Below are positions 9,225 through 16,633 of a stretch of 49,280 nt of DNA, one piece after another. The notes under the pieces were generated by a model. It had not been told where the DNA came from. It did not search any database and was given only the letters and a program-made list of their open reading frames with translations. This DNA is from Phycisphaerales bacterium (GTDB lineage: Bacteria; Planctomycetota; Phycisphaerae; UBA1845; UTPLA1): positions 1-49,280 of the forward strand of contig JAKSDK010001239.1 in the NCBI GenBank assembly GCA_022360095.1, in the 5' to 3' direction. The translations under genes were made by a program, and so were the position numbers. Positions within the stretch are counted from its first letter, which is position 1, and the number at the start of each line of letters is the position of its first letter.

Positions 9225-12200
9225 AAAGGCTTGCGCGCTGTTCATGGGCCGAAGATGTCGAGAAGGCCATCAAGGACGTTTTGCCCGAGGAACAGTTGGC
9301 AACGCTGTATGCGCACATTGATGAATGTGATTCCTGTCGAGAACGCCTTGCGGCCCAGCCTCAGGAAACGGTACTGGAAGATGACCTGAAGCGGGCGGAT
9401 AAAGCCTGGTCTCAGCTGCCGGTCGATGTCAGCACGCCGCTTCAGCGACTCAACGAACTACTGAGCGATTATGAGATCGTCCGCGAAATCGGCCGCGGTG
9501 GCATGGGGATTGTTTATGAAGCTCGACAGCTCAAGCTCAATCGGACGGTTGCACTCAAAATGTTGCCGGCGCTGCTTGGCGCCGTGCGACCGACCGCGAT
9601 TTCGCGATTCCGTCGCGAGGCGGCTTTGGCGGCACAACTGAAGCATAACAATATCATCGCGGTTTACGACTTCGGCGAAGTGGATGGGACGCTGTACTAT
9701 GCGATGGAGCTGATCAAAGGACGTTCGCTTCGTGACGTCCTCCATGAAATTCAAGAAACCGGCACGATTGACGCCGTCATCCGTGCATCATCGTCGAGCA
9801 AACCGTCGGCTCATCAGAACGGCGACGCGCCACAAACTCCTAACCCAAGAGTGAATGCAACTCGCATAGGATCCAGCCGAGGAACAGATCAGATATACTT
9901 TCAAAAAGTCGCCCGATGGATTGTCGATGTGGCCGAGGCTTTGAACTATGCGCATGAACAGGGCGTGATCCATCGCGACGTCAAGCCCTCCAACTTGCTG
10001 CTCAGCCATGACGGCCGGGTTATGATTTCTGACTTCGGCCTGGCGCAGGCGTCGCAGTTCGAGACGCTGACGGCCCCGCGATCGCTAATCGGCACGGCCC
10101 GTTATATGAGCCCGGAGCAAGTGGGCGAATCGACCAACCCCATCGATCGCCGAGTTGACGTCTATGCCCTGGGGGCGACTTTGTATGAACTTCTGGCCTT
10201 TCGGCCCATGTTCGTGACGGCCAACGACCGCGAAGTGCTCAGCCAGGTGTTGAACAAAGATCCCTTTCCACCGCACCGATTCGTATCCCAAGTCCCGTCC
10301 GATCTCGAAACAATCTGCCTGAAGGCCATCGAGAAGAATCGAGAGGATCGATATACAACGGCGGCAGAGTTGGCCGATGACTTGCAGCGATGGTTGTTGA
10401 ATCTGCCGATCCATGCTCAACGGCCTTCATTGTCCACTCGTGCTTTGAAGTTTGCACAAAAACACAAGGTGCCTGTCGTTCTTGGAAGCACAGTGGTGTT
10501 CCTGCTGATTGCAGCGGCCACACTGTACGCCGGATATCGCAATTCACAGCGCGAGGCTCACGAGATCGGCGCCGTGGCCGAGTCCCGGCGCCTGGAGCTA
10601 TTGCTCATCGAGGCTGAGTCGCTGCTTTATGATGGGCGTGATGCGGCGAGTCTTGTTCTTGTTGACGAAGCGCTTGTCGAGTGGCCAAGCTCTCACGCGT
10701 TGATGCGCTTACGTGCACAGATACTCGGGCGCATGGGGCGCATCGAGGAAGCGTTGCAATGCGCGACTGAGATTCTGCAAAGCAATTCTGATGATTGCCG
10801 AACGCACTATCTATTAGCCACTGTTTATAGCTCCGGAGATGTGCGTAAGGCAACGACTCTTCCCTGGTCCGCTATGACGCCGGAAGAACTCGAGCTGAGA
10901 GCATCCCATCATCGACAGGAATTTGAACGTCTTGCGCCGGAATCAGCGGAAGGTCATTTCTTGCAGGCGCGCCGGGAGACGAATCCGCGTCGTGCGGTTC
11001 AACTTCTGAACAAGGCTATCGCGCTGGAGCCGACCCGTTTTGAATTTATCTCGAGCCGTGCGACGAAGTATTTTGAGCTTGGCGATTATGAACAAATGCT
11101 GCGCGACACCGAACGCTCGGTCGCCCTGCGCAACGGCTGGTCCTTTACACATGCCAATCGGGGGCTCGCGTTGTTCAAGCTAAGACGCCTCGATGAAGCC
11201 ATTGAGGCTTTCGATCGCGCGATCGAACTCAATCCGGAGGACCCGGATCATTGGCACATGCGAGGGGCCATTTATAGCAAAATGGGTCGATTCAGGGAGG
11301 CGATCGCTGACGCAAGCGAGGCCATTCGACTCGATCCGCAATCCTCTGCCTCGTATCTCGTCAGAGGTCGCTCCCACGCCGGCACAGGCAGCATCGAAGC
11401 GGCCATCGAAGACTGTACACGGGGAGTCTCCCTCGATCCTTCAAACGTCGAAGCGTACATCGAACGATCAAAAGTAAACTTTCAGGCGGCAAGATGGGAC
11501 GACAGCATCGCCGACAGCACACGAGCCATTCAGCTCAAACCGGATTGTTGGAAAGCCTATGTGAACCGTGCGATTGCCTACCTGAGAACGAAGCATTACG
11601 AGCGCGTCATTGCAGACTGCACACGACTTACCCAGCTCAAACCCGATTTTGTAAGAGGCTACAGCATGCGAGCGGCCGCTTACACAAGCCTGGGCGATGA
11701 TGATGCGGCCATCAATGACTGGACAAAAGTCATCAGTCTGAATTCAAAAGACGCGAGAGGATTATTTGAACGGGCCGATCTCTACATCAAATCCGGTCGG
11801 CATGAGAACGCGGTTTCCGATTTGACGCGCGTGATCGCCCTGGAACCGAATAATGTGGTCGCGATCCTCAAGCGAGGCATGGCTTACGAGCTTTCAGGAG
11901 CCGCCAAGCTGGCCGTGACTGATTATGAAAACGTCTCCGCTCGAAGTGGCCCGGCCGCCCAATATGCGACGCTATGGAAACACATTCTGCTCCGTCGAAC
12001 CAATGATAAAACACGAAACAGGTATGGGATTGAACTAGATATTGGCTTGAAGGCCAATTATCCCTGGATTGGTCGGCTCTTCGACCTGTTTTCAGGCAAT
12101 CTTTCTCGTGACGAGCTGTTAGACGCCGCTGCAACCGAAGATGAACTTTGCGAAGGTTTCTACTATATCGGCACGAAGGCACTCCTCGAAAACCGTACAC

Positions 12201-12301
12201 AAGAGGCCAAAGAGGCGTTGTCCAAGTGTGTCGCCTTAAATCGCGTTAAAGTTCTTGAAACCCACTTCGCCCGTGCTCGCCTTAAGCAAATTGGCGAGTA
12301 A
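9221..12301 (+). CDS. Membrane Ser/Thr protein kinase with anti-sigma-type zinc finger and TPR repeats, module 1
   Basis: The product is 1026 aa, starting at an ATGA overlap with the sigma factor. Residues 32-39 (HIDECDSC) form the HxxxCxxC zinc motif of ZAS anti-sigma factors. The Hanks-type kinase domain spans about 84-395: glycine loop GRGGMG at 91-96, Lys113 in VALKML, HRDVKPSN from 251, DFG at 271-273, and MSPEQ at 296-300. All catalytic residues are present, so it should be active. A low-complexity insert (about 185-222) lies inside the domain. A membrane helix follows at about 417-438 (VPVVLGSTVVFLLIAAATLY), which places the kinase in the cytoplasm. The rest, about 460-1020, is TPR repeats (IELNPEDPDHWHMRGAIYSK and others) for protein binding, on the far side of the membrane if the topology is simple. 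It probably receives a signal through the TPRs and regulates the upstream sigma factor. Confidence 0.9.
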   Translation: MKRLARCSWAEDVEKAIKDVLPEEQLATLYAHIDECDSCRERLAAQPQETVLEDDLKRADKAWSQLPVDVSTPLQRLNELLSDYEIVREIGRGGMGIVYEARQLKLNRTVALKMLPALLGAVRPTAISRFRREAALAAQLKHNNIIAVYDFGEVDGTLYYAMELIKGRSLRDVLHEIQETGTIDAVIRASSSSKPSAHQNGDAPQTPNPRVNATRIGSSRGTDQIYFQKVARWIVDVAEALNYAHEQGVIHRDVKPSNLLLSHDGRVMISDFGLAQASQFETLTAPRSLIGTARYMSPEQVGESTNPIDRRVDVYALGATLYELLAFRPMFVTANDREVLSQVLNKDPFPPHRFVSQVPSDLETICLKAIEKNREDRYTTAAELADDLQRWLLNLPIHAQRPSLSTRALKFAQKHKVPVVLGSTVVFLLIAAATLYAGYRNSQREAHEIGAVAESRRLELLLIEAESLLYDGRDAASLVLVDEALVEWPSSHALMRLRAQILGRMGRIEEALQCATEILQSNSDDCRTHYLLATVYSSGDVRKATTLPWSAMTPEELELRASHHRQEFERLAPESAEGHFLQARRETNPRRAVQLLNKAIALEPTRFEFISSRATKYFELGDYEQMLRDTERSVALRNGWSFTHANRGLALFKLRRLDEAIEAFDRAIELNPEDPDHWHMRGAIYSKMGRFREAIADASEAIRLDPQSSASYLVRGRSHAGTGSIEAAIEDCTRGVSLDPSNVEAYIERSKVNFQAARWDDSIADSTRAIQLKPDCWKAYVNRAIAYLRTKHYERVIADCTRLTQLKPDFVRGYSMRAAAYTSLGDDDAAINDWTKVISLNSKDARGLFERADLYIKSGRHENAVSDLTRVIALEPNNVVAILKRGMAYELSGAAKLAVTDYENVSARSGPAAQYATLWKHILLRRTNDKTRNRYGIELDIGLKANYPWIGRLFDLFSGNLSRDELLDAAATEDELCEGFYYIGTKALLENRTQEAKEALSKCVALNRVKVLETHFARARLKQIGE

Positions 12302-12413
12302 TGAACTTTTTCAAAGGCAAGGATTCCTCGCGTTTCTCCCATCGATTCAATGGTGTCTTCCGAGATTCCGGTAGCCTCGGCCGATCCACGAACGACGACG
12401 TGTGAGTGGTGAA

Positions 12414-12434
12414 TTGCGTACGGCGAGTACGCAA
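12414..12434. terminator. Perfect 8-bp hairpin between convergent genes
   Basis: Arms ttgcgtac (12414-12421) and gtacgcaa (12427-12434) flank a 5-nt loop. It lies 113 nt past the kinase stop. No T-run follows on either strand, so a terminator role is only suggested by its place between convergent genes. Confidence 0.3.
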
Positions 12435-12476
12435 AACGCGCAGGCAAAAAGAAGAACGACGCAAATGCGAAGAAAG

Positions 12477-12498
12477 CCCCGGGCAGGCCTGCCCGGGG
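12477..12498. terminator. 22-bp perfect GC-rich palindrome, possible bidirectional terminator
   Basis: Positions 12477-12498 read identically on both strands (half-site ccccgggcagg). Sixteen of the 22 bases or more are G or C, and there is essentially no loop, so as RNA it would fold with a small forced loop. It sits between two converging genes. No T-run is adjacent. It could instead be a protein-binding site or a copy of a dispersed genomic repeat; a partial second copy of the half-site lies at 12544-12554. Confidence 0.4.
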
Positions 12499-12603
12499 TG
12501 AGGTGCGGGGCGAGGGTGGGGGCTGTTGTCTCGGCACCCAAATCCCCGGGCAGGGCGCCCCGTAGCCTTAGGGGGAATGCGGAAGGACCGGGTGCGTCAG
12601 CGA

Positions 12604-15600
12604 TCAGTTGCAACCGTCATTCGCCAGTAGCGCACTGACAAAAGCCGGCACGTCATCGAACGGCTGCCCATTGCCGTTCATATCCGCACAGGTGCACGGG
12701 ACGCCGATCGGCGCTTCACCAAGCAGGCATTCGCTAAAGAGCGCCACGTCAACGCCGTTCACCACGCCGTCTTCGTTGACGTCCGCCTGACAAGCACACG
12801 GTACGGGCACACACTCTGTGGCATAGTAGGTGACGATATGTGAACCAGAAATGTCTTTGCGAAGGTGAATCAGGCCGATGTTCTGCGCATCCAGCTCGGC
12901 GAGCTGGCTTGCACTGACATTGGGGTCCAGTCTCGGCTCGAAAAGGAAATCTTCCGTGAAGTTGTGCTGACCCGCAGCATAGGTCTGTGCAAAATAGTCC
13001 TTCAACACCAGCGGCTCGCTCGTCAGGCCGGAGATGACCGTCTGATCCCCCCAACGCGACAGATGAAAAATGCAGCCGGCGCAGACCGATTCATGCGACG
13101 TCAAATAGTAGGGGACGGTCATCGTGACGCCGTCGCCGGTATCGACGTTCTGCTCGCGAAACTCTTCAAAGAGCCCGGGAACCGCCGAAACGAATGAGGC
13201 CGATTCCTCCGTCACCATCGTGGGCATCGGAGGAAATCCCGCGAACACGGTCACGGGCTGGTCATGCACGACCGTGATGAGGACTTCCCCGGGCGGGAAG
13301 CCGAAGTCCGGCAGTATCTGGACGGGACTCTCCGCCTGACTGACGAGGACGCCGACATCCATCGTCCTCAGGGTGACGTCGCGCGGATTCCCGATTTCGG
13401 CGAGTCGCCAGTGGTCACTCGTCGTTGCCAATTGGGCGTCGTAGCCGTGGCTGGCATTCGGAAACGACGTGATGTCACCGCTGAGTGTCGCCGTTCGACA
13501 GCCATCGAAGAACTCGATCTCGACCTGATCGTAGATCGTCTGATTGGGAAGGATCACGGGATCGAGAAACATGTTCTGCGTGGACAGCCGCAATCGGCTT
13601 TTGAGGCGATGGTTGGTAAACACGCCGCTGACGTAGTTGCCTTGTTCGAGCACGTATTCTGTCGGTTCATTGACCAGGAAGGGTACGATGTTCGGCGTCG
13701 TATCCGGTTGAGGGATTTCACGGATCTGTTTGATCACCATCCCGCCGGTGGGGATCACCGCTCCACCGGGCGCCATCTTCTTGTATTCGAAGTCGAGGAC
13801 AAAACGGGTTTTGCCTGTTTCCAACTCAAAACGGTCGGCCGCGTCGATGAGCATCTCGACAAGATCTCTATAGTCCTGTTCCCAATTCATCACGTGGTCG
13901 CCGAGCAAGACAAGACTTGACGACTGCCTCAAAGTCACTGAAAACGAGCCGCTCGATGAGATGATGAATGACTCGACCACCTCGGGGCTTGCAGTACCGT
14001 CGGGGTTCGTCACCGATACGGCACCAAGCTGGGTGACCAGGTCCACCTCGTCCGAAAGGGAGGACTGCCGAGTGTACGTGGCGACACCGTTGGCCAGTTC
14101 GATCGGATCGGGAAACGAATGGTGGACGAGCACGGCCATGCCGACATCATCGGGCTGTACACCGTGTCGCAGTCGTTCAAGGAAGGCGTTGTCGTTATAG
14201 AAACTTGCAAAAACTTTGCGAATGGCACGAAAAACACCGCGCTCCTTGTTCTCGCCGGGATCACAGAGGCTTGGGCCGATCGCGTCTGCATCCAGATCAT
14301 CTGCCAGGCAGCCGCTGAAACTGTCATAGAGACCGGCACCTGTGAACTGCTCGCTATCCTCGACGTTCGTCGAGCTGCGGAATCTGAGCTTCTGGAGCGG
14401 GTCGAATCCAAATTGCGGATCGAGCAGCAACGAAAGGACCGTCGTTTCCTGGGCCGGTGTGAATTGCGTGACGGCATCGTCCTTGATCATATCGCGGATC
14501 GCGTCGAGGTCGTTTGAAAGCGCCAACATGTTTGTGGGAGGAAACGTATAACCACCCAACAAGGCAGCGATCTCCTCACGCAAGGTCATCCCGCTCAGCA
14601 TGACCTGATCCAGAAAGCCTTGCCATAGGTCGAAAGAGACACCGAGCGAGACCGGCGAGCCGGCCGGAATCGAGCGGCGTAGAAACCCAAAATTCGCAGC
14701 CTTGCCTCCGAAGAACCTAATATCAACCGGTGCCAAGCCGTCTGTCGAGGCGCTGAATGCGCCAAACGGTTCGATTGGGGATATGTCGAGCGCTGGCGGC
14801 TGCTTGAGGGCAAGCAAGGCGTTGATTTGCTGCGGCGCCAGCGTGTCTTCGATGTCGATGATCCGAAGATCACACCGATCATCTCCGAAAAAAGCAAACG
14901 GCGAGGGTGGTTGCGCGCGGAGCACGACATTTTGACCGATGAGCGATTGCACGCGTGCCGCGTCGTCATCATCGCCAAGGAATACGAATGGTACTCGGAA
15001 CGTATTGGCCAGAATGGAAATGTGCGAGTTGGGCGTGGCAGGCGTCGTCGTCAGCAAACCGGCCACAAGCGGCATGTCCGACGGCACGCCGTCGGTAAGA
15101 AGGATGTCGCCAGGTCGCAGCGCGCCGCTTAGAAACGCGGCATCAATCTGATCGGCGGGAAAAAACTTGAGTTCGCCGAGCGTCCACCCCAGCGAGTAGC
15201 AGCTATTTCCCGTGGCCCAACGGGCGGGAGAACCGACTTGCACGTTGTTCGCTGCAAAAAAAGCCGCGTCCGCTTCGGCGGCGGCGCGTTGCTCAAACGT
15301 GGGGAAATAAAAAACCTGCACACTTGGATCTGCAACCACGCGGCTGCGCACGAGATTGATGTAATCCAGCGCCGTTTGAGAATCGTATGGATCGAGGCGC
15401 ACCAATTGAATGCCATATTCGGGGAAGGCGGGCTCCGGCGGAGAGCCGACAAGCGGTGGCAACACGATGGCCCCGAGCGCCAACTCCTGACCGGTCGCGC
15501 GCAACGAGATGTCCTGAAACGCCTGCAGGCTCAAGCCGAGATAGGGATCGAGCCGGCTCGTGATAAAGTCATAATGAAATAGAAAGGCGTTCCCGTCGTG

Positions 15601-15867
15601 AAAATAGACATCGAGCGGATCGCAAAGCGGGATCGTGAACTTGATCCAGCCCGGCTCGCCGAACGCCGCACCCTCAACACGAAACGGATCATCCGGAAAA
15701 TCGATCGATGTCTTGAATTCGGGCGCAGGAGTGATTGAAGCACACGGCGGCAGCGTCCCGCCCCTGGCGTCGGCAAGCAAGAACAACCCGGGAATTAGTC
15801 CGATGAGCGCGGACGCGATACAAAACACAGGAGCAAATCGAGACGATCGACGCTTCAAGCCGGACAT
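12604..15867 (-). CDS. Exported protein with phosphohistidine-like and PEP/pyruvate-binding (ATP-grasp) segments plus dockerin
   Basis: The product is 1087 aa from the ATG at 15867, chosen because AAGGAGGGG lies just upstream and a clean signal peptide follows (FAPVFCIASALIGLIPGLFL, cleavage near LADARG). A longer frame to 16074 lacks both. Residues about 255-300 resemble the swivelling phosphohistidine domain of PEP-utilising enzymes: RPGDILLTDGVPSDMPLVAG, then TPNSH with His282. Residues about 380-510 match the N-terminal nucleotide-binding part of pyruvate phosphate dikinase: FFGGKAAN with Lys389, and LRFRSSTNVEDSEQFTGAGL with Arg497. The C-terminal 60 residues form a dockerin-like pair (DVNEDGVVNGVDV, DMNGNGQPFDDV). 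In the cytosolic enzymes the order is ATP-grasp then His domain; here it is reversed. Whether an exported protein has access to ATP is unclear, so it may have lost catalysis. Function unassigned. Confidence 0.8.
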   Translation of the reverse strand: MSGLKRRSSRFAPVFCIASALIGLIPGLFLLADARGGTLPPCASITPAPEFKTSIDFPDDPFRVEGAAFGEPGWIKFTIPLCDPLDVYFHDGNAFLFHYDFITSRLDPYLGLSLQAFQDISLRATGQELALGAIVLPPLVGSPPEPAFPEYGIQLVRLDPYDSQTALDYINLVRSRVVADPSVQVFYFPTFEQRAAAEADAAFFAANNVQVGSPARWATGNSCYSLGWTLGELKFFPADQIDAAFLSGALRPGDILLTDGVPSDMPLVAGLLTTTPATPNSHISILANTFRVPFVFLGDDDDAARVQSLIGQNVVLRAQPPSPFAFFGDDRCDLRIIDIEDTLAPQQINALLALKQPPALDISPIEPFGAFSASTDGLAPVDIRFFGGKAANFGFLRRSIPAGSPVSLGVSFDLWQGFLDQVMLSGMTLREEIAALLGGYTFPPTNMLALSNDLDAIRDMIKDDAVTQFTPAQETTVLSLLLDPQFGFDPLQKLRFRSSTNVEDSEQFTGAGLYDSFSGCLADDLDADAIGPSLCDPGENKERGVFRAIRKVFASFYNDNAFLERLRHGVQPDDVGMAVLVHHSFPDPIELANGVATYTRQSSLSDEVDLVTQLGAVSVTNPDGTASPEVVESFIISSSGSFSVTLRQSSSLVLLGDHVMNWEQDYRDLVEMLIDAADRFELETGKTRFVLDFEYKKMAPGGAVIPTGGMVIKQIREIPQPDTTPNIVPFLVNEPTEYVLEQGNYVSGVFTNHRLKSRLRLSTQNMFLDPVILPNQTIYDQVEIEFFDGCRTATLSGDITSFPNASHGYDAQLATTSDHWRLAEIGNPRDVTLRTMDVGVLVSQAESPVQILPDFGFPPGEVLITVVHDQPVTVFAGFPPMPTMVTEESASFVSAVPGLFEEFREQNVDTGDGVTMTVPYYLTSHESVCAGCIFHLSRWGDQTVISGLTSEPLVLKDYFAQTYAAGQHNFTEDFLFEPRLDPNVSASQLAELDAQNIGLIHLRKDISGSHIVTYYATECVPVPCACQADVNEDGVVNGVDVALFSECLLGEAPIGVPCTCADMNGNGQPFDDVPAFVSALLANDGCN

Positions 15868-15982
15868 TAACACCCCTCCTTCTTGGAGCGACGACTTCAA
15901 CCGAGGCGGTCTGCGCGGTCCGTCTTCGACGTCACTTAGAAAGTAACTCCATAAGTAAACAAATCTTATGACGCAGCAATCC

Positions 15983-16011
15983 TTCGGAATTGCCGGGCCG
16001 TTCTCTATAAT
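15983..16011 (+). promoter_or_regulatory. Candidate housekeeping promoter of sigma-kinase module 2
   Basis: A perfect TATAAT lies at 16006-16011 and a weak TTCGGA at 15983-15988, with a 17-nt spacer, 54 bp before the sigma factor start at 16066. Only three of six -35 bases match the consensus. The location in the divergent gap and the exact -10 support it; no transcript evidence. Confidence 0.4.
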
Positions 16012-16065
16012 AAAGGGCGCGATCGCGAGTTCATTTGGACCAACATTTCTTGGAATGGAGATGCG

Positions 16066-16632
16066 ATGACCCAACGGTCCGATGTGACGCAGGCACTTGC
16101 CGAGTTGTCAAAAGGAAATGCCAAGGCAGCGGCCGGACTTTTGCCGTTGGTTTATGAAGAGCTTCGGGAGTTGGCGAGTCATTATCTCTCCGATGAACCG
16201 TGTGATCATACGCTTCAACCGACGGCCCTGGTTCACGAGGTCTATCTTCGCATGGCCGGCCAGCGCAACGGAGGCTGGGAAAACAGGGCTCAGTTCTTCG
16301 CCGTCGCCGCCCAAGCGATGCGGCATCTGCTGATCGACCACGCACGACGTCGGCGCACCGCCAAGCGAGGAAGCAATCGTCGCAAGTTTTCTTTGGATGA
16401 TGTGATTGAACCTGGGGTTTTGCGAGAAGAATATTTGGTGGCCTTGGGCGATGCAATGACAGAGTTGGCTTCTTTCGACGCTCAACTGAGTCAGGTTGTG
16501 GAGCTACGATTCTTTGCCGGGCTGAGCATTGAAGAAACGGCCCGAGTGCTCGATACCTCACCCACGACGGTCAAGCGCCTTTGGAAAGTGGCTCAAGGCT
16601 GGCTCCACCGCGAGATCATGAAGGGAAACTGA
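16066..16632 (+). CDS. ECF-type RNA polymerase sigma factor, module 2
   Basis: The product is 188 aa. The ATG at 16066 has GGAG 5 nt upstream (16057-16060). It belongs to the ECF group common in planctomycetes and acidobacteria whose members begin VTQALxELSKGN and carry LLPLVYEELRELASHYL and LQPTALVHEVYLRM in region 2. Then come FFAVAAQAMRHLLIDHARRR and the region 4 helix-turn-helix (VELRFFAGLSIEETARVLDT, then SPTTVKRLWKVAQGWL). It directs RNA polymerase to an unknown promoter set. The kinase gene starts 1 nt after the stop, so the pair is one operon. It is about the same length and organisation as the sigma factor at 47871, and more distant from module 1. Confidence 0.9.
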   Translation: MTQRSDVTQALAELSKGNAKAAAGLLPLVYEELRELASHYLSDEPCDHTLQPTALVHEVYLRMAGQRNGGWENRAQFFAVAAQAMRHLLIDHARRRRTAKRGSNRRKFSLDDVIEPGVLREEYLVALGDAMTELASFDAQLSQVVELRFFAGLSIEETARVLDTSPTTVKRLWKVAQGWLHREIMKGN

Positions 16633-16633
16633 C

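Larger units (their letters stand above)
12302..12603. other. Convergent intergenic region with hairpins, 302 bp
   Basis: This lies between the stops of the plus-strand kinase (12301) and the minus-strand exported protein (12604). It contains two inverted repeats described separately and a GC-rich tract around 12498-12570 in which the motif ccccgggcagg occurs again (12544-12554). I see no supported gene. Confidence 0.55.

Noticed and set aside
12163..12537. 124-aa minus-strand frame over the kinase end
   Set aside because: Its sequence is low-complexity Pro/Ala/Phe, lies antisense to the TPR end and has no start signal.
12402..12638. 78-aa plus-strand frame in the convergent gap
   Set aside because: It is Ala/Arg/Gly-rich, spans the hairpins and extends into the opposite gene; typical of GC-rich noncoding DNA.
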